Below, one piece after another: positions 17,712 through 27,486 of a stretch of DNA of 64,000 nucleotides. The translations under genes and the position numbers were made by a program. Source of the stretch: CAVUNY01 sp963843535 (GTDB taxonomy: Bacteria; Chloroflexota; Anaerolineae; Anaerolineales; Anaerolineaceae); the NCBI GenBank assembly GCA_963843535.1, contig CAWJKU010000004.1, positions 124,001 through 188,000 on the forward strand, in the 5' to 3' direction. Below the pieces are notes generated by a model. That model saw nothing but the letters and a program-made list of their open reading frames with translations. It had not been told where the DNA came from and searched no databases. The first letter of the stretch is position 1, and each line of letters opens with the position of its first letter.

Positions 17712-18260
17712 ATGTTTGATCGATTTAAGCAGATCGCGAACGAAGGCAAATTTAAAGCCGAGCAATTGTTCCGTGTACAGGGAGTGCAGAATGAGATCGC
17801 AGAGATCAACCAGCAGGTAAACGGCGTGCGCGACCGCATTGCCGCGAAGGTGCTGGAACTGCGCCGGAACGGCCCGCTGGGCATTCCGGAAATCGATGAA
17901 CTATGCGCTTCCATCGAAGCCCTGCAGGGGCAAATTGCCCAGAAGGAAGCCCAAATCAACGTCATCAAGGCGGAGGCGGCCCCGCAAAGTGGGGTGCCTG
18001 CTCCTCAACCAGCTTATCCACCCCAGCCAGGTTATCCGCCTCAGCCGGCAGCCCCGGCCGCGGGCACAAAAGTTTGCCCCAACTGCCAGACGGTCGTACC
18101 GGCCCCGGCTATGTTCTGCACGAGCTGCGGATATCACTTCCAGCAGGCTCCTGCCGCGCCGGAACCCCCAAAAGCCACGCAGACCTGCCCCAACTGCCAA
18201 TTTGAGGCCCCGGCGGCTTCTGCCTTTTGCCCCAACTGCGGCCAGGCGCTGGCTCACTAA
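17712..18260 (+). CDS. Double zinc-ribbon protein with N-terminal coiled coil
   Basis: The 182-residue protein has an N-terminal helical coiled coil (about 1-80), a Pro-rich linker with repeated QPGYPPQP-type units (about 98-116) and two CxxC-CxxC ribbons (CPNCQTVVPAPAMFCTSC and CPNCQFEAPAASAFCPNC). Small ribbon proteins of this form often mediate protein contacts; no enzyme motif is visible. RBS CTGGAGG lies before the ATG, and a terminator hairpin follows. Confidence 0.78.
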   Translation: MFDRFKQIANEGKFKAEQLFRVQGVQNEIAEINQQVNGVRDRIAAKVLELRRNGPLGIPEIDELCASIEALQGQIAQKEAQINVIKAEAAPQSGVPAPQPAYPPQPGYPPQPAAPAAGTKVCPNCQTVVPAPAMFCTSCGYHFQQAPAAPEPPKATQTCPNCQFEAPAASAFCPNCGQALAH

Positions 18261-18286
18261 ACATACGGACCAGGACATCAAACCCG

Positions 18287-18328
18287 CAGGCTGCCCATTA
18301 TGCTTCCTTTGGGCAGCCTGTTGCTGTT
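18287..18328 (+). terminator. Terminator after the zinc-ribbon gene
   Basis: CAGGCTGCCCA (18287-18297) pairs with TGGGCAGCCTG (18310-18320), followed by a short T-rich stretch. Confidence 0.65.
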
Positions 18329-18376
18329 AATAACCAACTGCCAACGTGCTGGAAGATTTAATTCAGCGCATATCAT

Positions 18377-18420
18377 AAAAAAATAGAGTGATTGGCTCGC
18401 ACCGCGGGCCAATCACTCTA
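18377..18420 (-). terminator. Terminator of the LysM gene (minus strand)
   Basis: TAGAGTGATTGGC (18384-18396) pairs with GCCAATCACTCTA (18408-18420). On the minus strand the stem is followed by a run of seven T. Confidence 0.8.
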
Positions 18421-18445
18421 TAATAATGTCCAGGATCCAGGCCAT

Positions 18446-19627
18446 TTAGGGGATATTGATGCGCTGTCCGGTGAAGATCAGGTTTGGATTGCCGATCTGG
18501 GGGTTGGCATCGACTAACGCGCCAAGCGTGACCTTGAACTGGCGGGCGATAGCTGCCATATAATCGCCGTTCCTGGCAACATAAACAGTCTGTCCGTTCG
18601 ACAGCGTGATCGTGGCTCCCGGCAGGATGATTTTTTGCCCTACCGTGATGACATTTGTGTTGGTAATTTCCGGGTTGGCGCGCACCAGGGCGGCAACCGT
18701 GGTTTTTGAGCGGAACGCAATGCCGAATAATGTATCGCCTTTCTGCACGGTGTAGCTGCTGGTGCTGGCGACCGGCGTGGACGCCACGGCAGGAATGCTC
18801 ACCTTCAGGGTGAAAGCCTGCGCCACATTAGCAGATTTCAGTACCAGGAGGTAGTCCTGCGTGCTGGGCAGGATCCCGGTGAAAGAGGCGCCTTCGCCCA
18901 TGCCGCTCCGCAGAACGCTGCCATCGACACCGTAAATGATCAACTGCAGCTTATCTGACGGGGTCGCGGTCACAGTCAAGGTCTGGCCTTTGACAGCGCG
19001 CAGGATAAAAAATTGGCTTAGGTTGGCGGGAACTGTGCCGGTGAGGGTGGCGGAGGTGCCGCCTGCGGCAAAGCGAATACGCTCCGGGATAGCCAGACTT
19101 AGACTGAAATTCATCGAGCTGCTGCCAGAGGCTACCACAAGGAGGTAATCCTGGGCTTTGGGCAGGATACCGCGGAAGGTGAGATTGCTGTCAGCGCTTT
19201 TAATCGTGCTGCCATCCGCGCCTAAAATTGCCAGGGTGAGGCCAGATGGGGCGCTGAGAGTGACTTCCAGGGTCTGATCAGCGACGGCGTTCAACAGGTA
19301 AACCAGTCGGCTGTTGGCTCCCAGCTGGCCCTGGACAATGGCAGCCGTCGCCCCTGTGGCAAACTGGACGCGCACGGGGATGTTGAGGACCCGGCCTGCG
19401 TAGATCCGGCTCGGGTTGGTGATCGAGGGGTTGGCACGCAGCAGGTCGCTGTAACTCACGCCGCATGTTCTGGCGATTTTGGTCAGGTAATCACCTGCCT
19501 GGACCACATAAGTGGCTCCACAACTCGATGCAGCCGCAACGGAAGATGTGAATCCCAGGGAAGCCAGGAAAACTGCTCCGGCAAGCAAGAGACTCAGAAA
19601 ATGTTTGGTTGAGAGCAAGGTTTTCAT
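18446..19627 (-). CDS. Secreted LysM protein with duplicated beta domain
   Basis: The start is set at the ATG at 19627, which follows an AAGGAG site by 7 bases; an upstream ATG at 19663 lacks one. The 393-residue product has a signal peptide, a LysM domain (YVVQAGDYLTKIARTCGVSYSDLLRANPSI), two similar beta-sandwich segments of about 83 residues (each ending GILP..QDYLLV) and two C-terminal LysM domains. LysM domains bind peptidoglycan or other GlcNAc polymers. The beta repeats resemble pre-peptidase-type domains. No catalytic domain is visible, so a wall-binding structural or adhesive role is likely. Confidence 0.88.
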   Translation of the reverse strand: MKTLLSTKHFLSLLLAGAVFLASLGFTSSVAAASSCGATYVVQAGDYLTKIARTCGVSYSDLLRANPSITNPSRIYAGRVLNIPVRVQFATGATAAIVQGQLGANSRLVYLLNAVADQTLEVTLSAPSGLTLAILGADGSTIKSADSNLTFRGILPKAQDYLLVVASGSSSMNFSLSLAIPERIRFAAGGTSATLTGTVPANLSQFFILRAVKGQTLTVTATPSDKLQLIIYGVDGSVLRSGMGEGASFTGILPSTQDYLLVLKSANVAQAFTLKVSIPAVASTPVASTSSYTVQKGDTLFGIAFRSKTTVAALVRANPEITNTNVITVGQKIILPGATITLSNGQTVYVARNGDYMAAIARQFKVTLGALVDANPQIGNPNLIFTGQRINIP

Positions 19628-19690
19628 CGTTTTCTCCTTCGGGATTATGACGAAACTCATCATTAATTTGTTCCGAGGAGAAGCGATTAT

Positions 19691-20755
19691 TTAAAAAGCG
19701 CGCAAATACTGGTTGGGAACCGGAGCGGGTTGTTTGAGGACCTGCGCGGCGTGCAGCGCCCAGTACGGATCTCGCAGCAACTCTCGCCCCAATAAAACCA
19801 GGTCTGCCCGCCCATTACGGATGATCTCATCCGCCTGAGCCGGAGCGGTGATTAACCCCACCGCTGCCGTAAGGATAGAAGCTCCCCTGCGGACATTTTC
19901 AGCAATAGGCACCTGGTAACCTGGACCGAGAGGGGGGTGAGCATGGGGGGAATTGCCCCCGGAAGAGCAGTCAACCAGATCGACCCCTTCATCCTTTAAG
20001 CGGCGGGCGAGGGTGATCGAATCCTCCACCGTCCAGCCGCCGTCGACCCAATCAGAGCCAGAAATGCGCACCGCCAGGGGCAGGCGTTCGGGCCAGATTT
20101 CACGCACAGCGCTCACAGTATCCAGCAGGAAACGCATGCGGTTCTGCAGGCTGCCGCCGTATTCGTCAGCGCGCTGGTTCGAAAGCGGCGAGCAGAAGCT
20201 TTGACACAGATAACCATGCGCGCCGTGGATTTCCAGCCATTCGAACCCGGCGACCAATGCGCGTTCGGCCGCTGCTTTAAACGACGCCTGCACCTCGCCG
20301 ATTTCATCTCTGGTGAGCTCATGGGGGACTTGATAGCCTTCGTTGAATGGAATTGGGCTTGGGCCGACGACCTGCCATGCGTGCGGGCTGTCGGAAGCCA
20401 ACGGCTTTCCACCGTCCCAAGGGCGGGTGGTGCTTGCTTTCCGCCCGGCATGGGCAATCTGGATGCCGGGGACTGCCCCATGCTCCTTGATGAAGCGCGT
20501 CACCCGGGCCAGGGGCTCAATATGGGCAGACGACCAGATTCCGGCATCGTCTGGTGTGATCCGCCCGCGCGCCTCCACCGCCGTCGCCTCGGCGATTACC
20601 AATCCCACCCCGCCGGCGGCGCGCGCGCCCAGGTGGACAATTTGCCAGTCGTTGGAAAAGCCATTCGCATAGCTGTACATGCACATCGGCGCCATGCCGA
20701 TGCGGTTGCGCAGGGTTACCCCGCGTAAGGTTAATGGATCGAACAAATGCGGCAT
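19691..20755 (-). CDS. Old Yellow Enzyme family NADPH dehydrogenase (YqjM-like)
   Basis: The start is the ATG at 20755 (MPHLFDPLTLRG), preceded by GGAGAGAG; the frame is open further upstream, but without family sequence. The 354-residue FMN enzyme has the YqjM hallmark MAPMCMYS, with Cys modulating the flavin and Tyr in the active site, plus HGAHGYLCQSFCSP. It reduces activated alkenes such as enones and is linked to oxidative or electrophile stress. It is divergent from a nitroreductase gene. Confidence 0.92.
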   Translation of the reverse strand: MPHLFDPLTLRGVTLRNRIGMAPMCMYSYANGFSNDWQIVHLGARAAGGVGLVIAEATAVEARGRITPDDAGIWSSAHIEPLARVTRFIKEHGAVPGIQIAHAGRKASTTRPWDGGKPLASDSPHAWQVVGPSPIPFNEGYQVPHELTRDEIGEVQASFKAAAERALVAGFEWLEIHGAHGYLCQSFCSPLSNQRADEYGGSLQNRMRFLLDTVSAVREIWPERLPLAVRISGSDWVDGGWTVEDSITLARRLKDEGVDLVDCSSGGNSPHAHPPLGPGYQVPIAENVRRGASILTAAVGLITAPAQADEIIRNGRADLVLLGRELLRDPYWALHAAQVLKQPAPVPNQYLRAF

Positions 20756-20918
20756 TTCTCTCTCCTGTTCGCCTGATTTCGTGTCAATTATAAGCCACGC
20801 CGGCAGCATTTTCCCTGGGCGAGCCGCATGTTCCATCGATTGCGGACCATCGCGCTGCCAATCTCATAGTAAAATCGAATCAGCGCTTTCGCGCGGTACT
20901 GCCTATTTTGGAGATCCC

Positions 20919-21701
20919 ATGAACCCAACCCTGGAAATTATCCAACGGCGCCGCTCCTTGCGGAATTTTTCACCTCAACCGCTCACGGATGGTGAAAAGG
21001 AGGCCATCCTCCATTCTGCCTTTCGCTCGCCAACCGCCGGCAACATGATGCTGTATACGATCATAGAGGTGGATGACCAGGCATTGAAAGATCGCCTGGC
21101 AGTAACCTGCGACAACCAGCCCTTCATCGCCAAAGCGCCTCTTGTGCTGCTTTTCCTGGCTGATTACCAGCGCTGGTTCGATTACTTCACGGTGTGTGAG
21201 GCTCAACGGAAGGCCGATGAATTGGAGAAGCCAAACCGTCTGCCGCAGGAAGGGGATATGCTGCTGGCCTGCTGCGACGCGTTGATCGCCGCGCAAACTG
21301 CGGTGATCGCGGCGGAATCAATGGGGATCGGCTCCTGTTATATCGGGGATATTCTGGAGAACTACGAGGTCCACCGCGAGCTGTTCAACCTGCCCAGGTA
21401 TGTCCTGCCGATCACCCTGCTGGTTTTTGGACGTCCGGCATCCGGCGAAATGCCTGCCGGGCAAACACCGCGCTTTGCGGACGAATTTATCCACCACCAC
21501 AACCAGTACCGCCGGTTCAGCTCGCAGGATTTTGAGCGAATGTACGCGCATTTGGACGAACGCCTGCGTGCATCTGCAAACAGGCCGTTCGGGGCAGAAA
21601 ATGTGGGCCAGGCGACCTACTTGCGAAAATTTATCTCCGATTTCAGCGTTGAGATGTCGCGCTCCGCGCGCGAGATGATCAAGAACTGGCAGGAAAGCTG
21701 A
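20919..21701 (+). CDS. Nitroreductase-family FMN enzyme
   Basis: The 260-residue protein starts at the ATG at 20919 (MNPTLEIIQRRRSLRNFSPQPL), 5 bases after GGAG; sequence upstream in the frame is not family-like. RRSLRNF and the SPTAGNM FMN-binding loop are typical. Such flavoenzymes reduce nitro groups, quinones or flavins. It lies head to head with the Old Yellow Enzyme gene, so the pair may share stress regulation. Confidence 0.88.
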   Translation: MNPTLEIIQRRRSLRNFSPQPLTDGEKEAILHSAFRSPTAGNMMLYTIIEVDDQALKDRLAVTCDNQPFIAKAPLVLLFLADYQRWFDYFTVCEAQRKADELEKPNRLPQEGDMLLACCDALIAAQTAVIAAESMGIGSCYIGDILENYEVHRELFNLPRYVLPITLLVFGRPASGEMPAGQTPRFADEFIHHHNQYRRFSSQDFERMYAHLDERLRASANRPFGAENVGQATYLRKFISDFSVEMSRSAREMIKNWQES

Positions 21702-21794
21702 GCGAGATTTTCGCGTGATTGCCTGGCGGCGGAAAAAGACCGGCTGGCGCACGGTGAGCCGGGAAACTTTTCGGGCGGTAAAAGGATAGGGCAC

Positions 21795-22916
21795 ATGTTA
21801 GATTTGTCTGTGATCGAAAAACCAACTTTGGTACTGGATGAAAGCAGGGCACGGCGCAACCTGAAGCGAATGGCAGCCAAGGCACGCCAGCACGGGGTTT
21901 CCTTTCGCCCGCATTTTAAGACCCATCAATCGGCTGAAATGGGCGGCTGGTTTCGCGATGAGGGGGTGAGGGCGATCACGGTCTCATCGGTCGACATGGC
22001 GGCATATTTTGTCCAGGCCGGTTGGAATGATGTATTAATTGCCTTTACCGCCAACCCGCGTCAGATCAGCGCTATCGATGAGCTGGCCGGAAAAATCCAC
22101 CTCGAGCTGCTGGTAGAATCGGCGGAAACGGCTGCATTTTTTCAACAGCACCTGACACACGCGGTGGATGTATGGATCAAAGTTGACGTTGGCAATCACC
22201 GCACCGGCATCCGGGTGGATGACCATGCCCAGATCCTCAGCCTGGCGCGGCAGATCAGCCAGGGTTCTCGGCTGCGCTTTCGCGGGCTGCTGACTCATGC
22301 CGGTCAAACTTACCATACCACCAGAACCGGCCAAATTCTGGAAATATACCACCAGGCGGTGACAGCCATGATCGAAGCCAAAGGGGCTCTCGCGGCAGGC
22401 GGTTTCACCCAGGCAGAGCTTTCATACGGCGATACGCCGAGCTGCACGCTGGCAGAGAATTTTGACGGCCTGTCAGAAATTCGCCCCGGCAATTTTATTT
22501 TTTATGACATGATGCAGTACCAGCTTCAAGTGTGCGCGGAGGAGGATATTGCTGTGGCAGTGGCCTGCCCGGTGGTAGCAAAGCACACTGTGCCCGGACC
22601 GGATTGGACGGATCACCGCCTGGTGCTTTACGGTGGCGCGGTCCACCTCTCGAAAGAATACATATCGTCCGGCGGGCGGGATATTTACGGCGGCCTGGCC
22701 TATCTGGATGCGGCTGGTTGGGGGCCGATTTTGCCGCAGGCCTTTGTGTTTTCGCTTTCGCAAGAACACGGCCTGGCGCGGGTGACCCCCGAGCAGTTCG
22801 AGAGGATGCATATTGGCGATCTGCTGGTCGTTCTGCCGGTCCACTCATGTCTGACAGTCGATTTGTTTTGTGAATATGTAACCCTGGACGGGAGGTGTCT
22901 CAGAATCAAACGCTAA
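21795..22916 (+). CDS. PLP-dependent D-serine dehydratase / D-threonine aldolase-like enzyme
   Basis: The 373-residue fold-type III protein has an alanine-racemase-like barrel with the PLP lysine in FRPHFKTHQS and a C-terminal DSD-like domain ending PVHSCLTVDLFCEY, where His and Cys would bind the divalent metal used in beta-elimination or retro-aldol chemistry. It should act on D-3-hydroxy amino acids. Whether it is a dehydratase or an aldolase cannot be told from sequence alone. Confidence 0.86.
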   Translation: MLDLSVIEKPTLVLDESRARRNLKRMAAKARQHGVSFRPHFKTHQSAEMGGWFRDEGVRAITVSSVDMAAYFVQAGWNDVLIAFTANPRQISAIDELAGKIHLELLVESAETAAFFQQHLTHAVDVWIKVDVGNHRTGIRVDDHAQILSLARQISQGSRLRFRGLLTHAGQTYHTTRTGQILEIYHQAVTAMIEAKGALAAGGFTQAELSYGDTPSCTLAENFDGLSEIRPGNFIFYDMMQYQLQVCAEEDIAVAVACPVVAKHTVPGPDWTDHRLVLYGGAVHLSKEYISSGGRDIYGGLAYLDAAGWGPILPQAFVFSLSQEHGLARVTPEQFERMHIGDLLVVLPVHSCLTVDLFCEYVTLDGRCLRIKR

Positions 22917-22957
22917 CGCTTTTCAGAAGGTGCTGTGTAATGGGAGGTAAGAAGGTT

Positions 22958-23668
22958 ATGAAAAAAAGGTGGATGTGGAGTGCTCTTGCATTGGGTGCGG
23001 GAGCGGCTGCATTGATCGCCGTGATCCTAAAATGGCGGATGCCGCTGCCCTGGTCAGCCTGGCTGCCGGGCCTGGTAGAGCAGCACGGGAAAGAAGAAGG
23101 TCAGCGGCTACTGCGCCAGGCTTACGCTGATTGGGGTGCATTGGTGGCTGAATATCCCCGTCCTCTGCCCAAAACACCGCTGCGCGAGCACCTGCTTGGT
23201 AATATTCTGCCCGGGATTGCCCTGTACCGCGTGCTGCTTGGGGTTCATGGGGGCGATCCCACGGCGGCGCTGGAGGAAATCGAGCCGTTGTTTAAAACCT
23301 GGACGCATGCCCTTTACGGCGGGATGGTAAAGATTTTCGGGGTGCTTCCCTTCTCATTCTGGTTCTTCAAGTTGGGCACGAAAATGCGGTTGCAAAATTT
23401 TCCGGCCGATGTCTGGAAGACGACCTGGGTGGAGGACAGCGCCAGGCGAATCGCATTTAATAATCTCAGCTGTCCTTACGTAACCAGCCTGTGTGATTAT
23501 GAAGTCCCCGAACTGGCTCCCCTGTACTGCCAGATTGACGATTGGATGGGTGAGATGCTCCCGTCAGGGATTGCTTTCCGACGCACACAAACCCTGGCGC
23601 GTGGGGGAACCCTGTGCGATTTCTCGTATGAGAAAACCGGTAAGCTACCCCAGAAGTTTCTGGTTTAA
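22958..23668 (+). CDS. L-2-amino-thiazoline-4-carboxylate hydrolase-like protein
   Basis: About 236 residues from ATG 22958, preceded by GGGAGG; starts at 22895 (GTG) or 22940 are possible. An N-terminal membrane helix (MWSALALGAGAAALIAVIL) is followed by a domain with WKTTWVEDSARRIAFNNLSC, LYCQIDDWMG and GGTLCDFSY, the pattern of the ATC-hydrolase-like family. Founding members open amino-thiazoline rings in L-cysteine formation; many relatives have unknown roles. Its end overlaps the end of the convergent glnE-like gene by 24 bases. Confidence 0.75.
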   Translation: MKKRWMWSALALGAGAAALIAVILKWRMPLPWSAWLPGLVEQHGKEEGQRLLRQAYADWGALVAEYPRPLPKTPLREHLLGNILPGIALYRVLLGVHGGDPTAALEEIEPLFKTWTHALYGGMVKIFGVLPFSFWFFKLGTKMRLQNFPADVWKTTWVEDSARRIAFNNLSCPYVTSLCDYEVPELAPLYCQIDDWMGEMLPSGIAFRRTQTLARGGTLCDFSYEKTGKLPQKFLV

Positions 23669-26600
23669 CGAAAGCACATTGGCTGAGTGCAGCTCCAGGT
23701 CGCTCTTTAACTGGGCGGTGTTATCCCCGTAGCGCATGCGCCGCGCCAGAAAAGCAAAGCCCTGGCTGTCGTAAGGCGGCACCAGCAGATCTTTGGCATT
23801 GCCCGCCACCACACGCAGGCCGTCGATCAGCCAACGGAAAAAGGTATAGGCTTTTCGCAGGTGAGTATAGTCCTCATCGGATACAATGCCGGCTTCGTGC
23901 AATCCAGCCATTGCCGCATAAGTGTTGGACGTGCGCAGCTCAGGATGATCTCGACCATAGGTGATCTGCATTCCCTGGACCAGGTACTCGATATCGACCA
24001 GGCCGCCGGGGCTGAATTTGGGGTTAAAGGTGCCGCCCATGACCAGGTGACGCAGCTGGCGCTCGCGCATGGCATGCATGGCAGTCACATCAAAAGGTTG
24101 GCCGCGGTAGATGATCCGGTCGCGCAGGTTTTCAATCTCCGATCCTAATTTTTCGTCACCGGCAATGGTGCGCAGCTTAACCAGCGCCTGGCGTTCATAG
24201 GGCCAGGCCGGACCTTCCACCGCGAAATAGCGGCGAAAAGCTTCCAACGAAACCGCCAGGCTGCCGGCTTTGCCGTATGGGCGCAGCTGGAGATCGATCT
24301 CAAAGATACCTTCACGGCGCGCATAGATCGTCTGCAAGAAGATTTCAACCAGCTTTTCGTAAAATTCAGCAGTTGTAATCACCGCCGGCCCATCCGCCTT
24401 GCCATTGCCGGCATAGATGAACATCAATTCGATATCAGAGGCGAACCCCAATTCTCGGCCGCCGCATTTTCCGAGCGCCACGACCGACATCTGAGAGATC
24501 GCGCCGCTTTCCAGGCGCGGCGAGCCATACTGCAGACGAAGATCTTCGTGGCACAGGAAAAAGGCGGTGTTGACGATAACCTCGGCCAGGGCGGTTAGCT
24601 CCTCGGAGAAATCGCGAAACTCACGGGTATGCCCCAGTAAATGGCGCATATCGATGCGGAACATCTCGCGGTCTTTAAAGGCATTCAGCACCTCGCGCCA
24701 GGGCGGGAGTTTGCTGGGTATCTGCGGACCGGGGTGGATAGGATACAGGGCTGCCTGCAGCTCAGCTTGAAGTTGAGCGCGGTTCTTAACGGTTTTGAGC
24801 GCATCGACATCCCGTACCACCGGGAAAAGGTTGCTGTACTGCATGCGCAGAAAATCATGCCAGAGAAACTCGCTGACCCCCAGCAGGTGAGCCAGAGATT
24901 CGAGCACCTCGGGACGCTCCAGCGAGCTCAGTTCGTCGGGCCAGTTCGGCCGTTCGAACAAATTGGCCACCAGCTCGCCGAAGTGGAGCAAGGCCGATTC
25001 GGGGTCGGGGGAAAGGGGCAGCAAATGGGTGAAATGCTTGATCAGCACGACTGCCGTCCGCATTTCGCGCTGCTGTTCCGGGTCTGTGATCTTTGCCCCG
25101 CGCTGGTCAGTCACATAAAGGCGGTCAGATACCGTGCGCCCGGTTGTGTCGATTTCCATCTGCGCGATATAAATCTTATGCAGCGCCAGGGCATTGGTCA
25201 GCTCATACAGGAATCCAACCGTATCGGTAGAAGCAATTTGCAGAACGGTGTACTGGTTGGATAATTCATTGTCAATCTCGATTCTAATCGGGTAGAGCGG
25301 GGCCAGCTCGATGTGGATGCCCCGCACTGCGGCAGCTGCCCGCCGCGCCAGCTCCAGGCGCGCTTGCTGGGGTTGGCGGTCTTGCAGCAAATTGAGCAGT
25401 GCCGAAAGGTCATTGGCATAATTTACCCAAATTTCTTCGCCCAAAGGGGCCCGCACCGGACGGACAATGAACACGTCGACGATTTTCCGGCGGGAATCAG
25501 CGGGAACAACCCCCTCTGCGGTGAGCGGTTCGTAGGTAAAGACGCTGCCTTCCATGATATCTAACCCATAAGCAAACATCAAGCCGCAAATTAAAACCAG
25601 CTCGCCAGGATAATCGAAGGCAATCACCGTCACCCGCCACCGTCCGTCATCGAGGGAAACGGCATCGACAAAAGCCAACTTTTCCGCGCCTAACTGCCCG
25701 GCCAAAGCGGCATGGCGGCGTAGATCATGCTTGCTGAATGTGGCTTCGTAGGAAGGGTCCATGCGCGCGATGTGGCGGCGCATTTCTGGGGTCTGGTCTA
25801 TAAATGGCTGGCCATTGGTCATGTGAGGTGGATCCTTATCCGGCACGCCGCCTACATATTTCAGGTACAGCTCCCGAATCGCGGAAGTGTGTTCCTGGTA
25901 ATGAGCGAGAAAGGATTGAGCGGGATCGCTGCCGTCAAAACCCAGGCGGCGGGCCAGGTCGCGTTGAGCGTCTGCATCAGTGGGCAGGGTTTGCGTCTGG
26001 CGGTAGTGCATCAACTGCAGGTAGTGCTCCACCGCGCGCATAAAGGTATAGCCTTCCATAAGAATGCGCTGATCTTCCAGCGACAGCAGCCCGTAGGCGT
26101 GCAGGCGGCGCAGCGCTTCGAGGGTGTGCCCGGTGCGCAGCTCGGGCTGGCGGCTGCCGTGCACCAGCTGCAGAAATTGAGCGGTGAACTCAATGTCGCG
26201 GATCGAACCCTCGCCCAATTTTACCTCGCCCCAATCGCGCTGGTTCTGGTGTAAAAAGCTTTCGGTACGCTGCTTCATCCCCAGGATCTCGCTGCGGATG
26301 GTCTCAGGGGAGTAATCGAAAATCGAGCCTGAAGCGCGCTGCAGGAATTCTTCTCCCAGCCGGGCATCACCGGCGATGCAGCGCGCTTTAAGCAGGGCCT
26401 GTTTTTCCCACAGGCGAGCCGGGCCAGCCAGGTATGCCAGGTACGCATCCAGCGAAGGGGCCAGAAGCCCGCTGCTTCCCCACGGGCGCAGGCGCATATC
26501 GACCCGGTACAGGAAACCCTCGCCGGTAATGCCGGCTAAGGCGTCGATCAACTGCTGCGCCAGGCGGCGATAAGAAGGATCATCGTTGGCTGAGACAAAC

Positions 26601-27292
26601 AACAGGTCGATATCCGAGGAATAATTCAGTTCTCGACCGCCCAGCTTTCCCATAGCGACCACGGCGAAACCTTCCGGTTGGTCGCTGCCGGTGAGAATGG
26701 TCAGCGCCCCCTGGACAATGCCCTCGGCCAGGTTTGACAGCTGCGAGGTGAGGGAGGGCAGGTCCAAACTGCCCAACAAATCACCAGCGCCGATTCTCAG
26801 CAATTCGCTGCGCTGCCAGCGGCGCAGGGCATCCAGCCTGGTCGTCCGGTCATTTGCAGCACCGGTGGCTGCGACTGCCTCGCGGGCAAACTGGGCGGCA
26901 GGTTTTTGCAGTGAACGCCGGCGCATATCCAGCAGCAGGTGGATCTGTTCCGGACGGCGCAGCAGTACTTCGGTCAAATACTGGCTGCCGGAAAAAACCA
27001 TGACAAGAATTTCCACGGCGCGCGGCTTATTGGATAGTAAATTTGCGAGATCCGCCTGACTGGGATATATTTCGATGAAACGTTCGAAAGAAGCCAGCAC
27101 CCGGCCCGGATCAGCGGCAGAATTCAGCGCTTGCAGCAGGTGGGGCAGGCAGACCGCGCACGATTTTTCTGGGAAACCATGGGTCAGACGCACCAACCGC
27201 CGCGAGGCCGCGGCTGGATCCTCGAAAGAGATGCCCGAAAGCAAGGATAGCGCGGTTTCTTCGGAAAGTGGAAAGAGTGAAAGGATGTCCAT
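23645..27292 (-). CDS. glnE: GlnE-type glutamine synthetase adenylyltransferase with ACT-like insertion
   Basis: The 1215-residue protein has two nucleotidyltransferase domains in GlnE order: the first with GGRELNYSSDIDLLFV (about 220-236), the second with GGRELGFASDIELMF (about 940-955), each followed by helical domains. GlnE adds AMP to, and removes it from, glutamine synthetase. Between the halves, about residues 555-750, lie two segments with the alpha-beta look of ACT domains (FDYPGELVLICGLMFAYGLDI and ASTDTVGFLYELTNALALHKIYIAQMEI), normally found in GlnD as glutamine sensors. Classic GlnE is about 950 residues without ACT domains, so this enzyme may sense glutamine itself. The target GlnA is encoded 1.8 kb away. 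Confidence 0.85.
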   Translation of the reverse strand: MDILSLFPLSEETALSLLSGISFEDPAAASRRLVRLTHGFPEKSCAVCLPHLLQALNSAADPGRVLASFERFIEIYPSQADLANLLSNKPRAVEILVMVFSGSQYLTEVLLRRPEQIHLLLDMRRRSLQKPAAQFAREAVAATGAANDRTTRLDALRRWQRSELLRIGAGDLLGSLDLPSLTSQLSNLAEGIVQGALTILTGSDQPEGFAVVAMGKLGGRELNYSSDIDLLFVSANDDPSYRRLAQQLIDALAGITGEGFLYRVDMRLRPWGSSGLLAPSLDAYLAYLAGPARLWEKQALLKARCIAGDARLGEEFLQRASGSIFDYSPETIRSEILGMKQRTESFLHQNQRDWGEVKLGEGSIRDIEFTAQFLQLVHGSRQPELRTGHTLEALRRLHAYGLLSLEDQRILMEGYTFMRAVEHYLQLMHYRQTQTLPTDADAQRDLARRLGFDGSDPAQSFLAHYQEHTSAIRELYLKYVGGVPDKDPPHMTNGQPFIDQTPEMRRHIARMDPSYEATFSKHDLRRHAALAGQLGAEKLAFVDAVSLDDGRWRVTVIAFDYPGELVLICGLMFAYGLDIMEGSVFTYEPLTAEGVVPADSRRKIVDVFIVRPVRAPLGEEIWVNYANDLSALLNLLQDRQPQQARLELARRAAAAVRGIHIELAPLYPIRIEIDNELSNQYTVLQIASTDTVGFLYELTNALALHKIYIAQMEIDTTGRTVSDRLYVTDQRGAKITDPEQQREMRTAVVLIKHFTHLLPLSPDPESALLHFGELVANLFERPNWPDELSSLERPEVLESLAHLLGVSEFLWHDFLRMQYSNLFPVVRDVDALKTVKNRAQLQAELQAALYPIHPGPQIPSKLPPWREVLNAFKDREMFRIDMRHLLGHTREFRDFSEELTALAEVIVNTAFFLCHEDLRLQYGSPRLESGAISQMSVVALGKCGGRELGFASDIELMFIYAGNGKADGPAVITTAEFYEKLVEIFLQTIYARREGIFEIDLQLRPYGKAGSLAVSLEAFRRYFAVEGPAWPYERQALVKLRTIAGDEKLGSEIENLRDRIIYRGQPFDVTAMHAMRERQLRHLVMGGTFNPKFSPGGLVDIEYLVQGMQITYGRDHPELRTSNTYAAMAGLHEAGIVSDEDYTHLRKAYTFFRWLIDGLRVVAGNAKDLLVPPYDSQGFAFLARRMRYGDNTAQLKSDLELHSANVLSLNQKLLG

Positions 27293-27486
27293 TTAGCTAA
27301 TTATTATAGCGGATTAAGAAATTCATTTCGCATGCGGTTTCATTTTTCCCTCACTCGATTTATACTTAACGGTAGCATACTATCATTCGAGATTGGCGCG
27401 TTTGGCTTGCATGTGAATTGGCAGGTTTTCCGTCCAGAGTATACAGAATATGGCATCCTGTCGCGAATGATATCCTGGGTAGGGAA

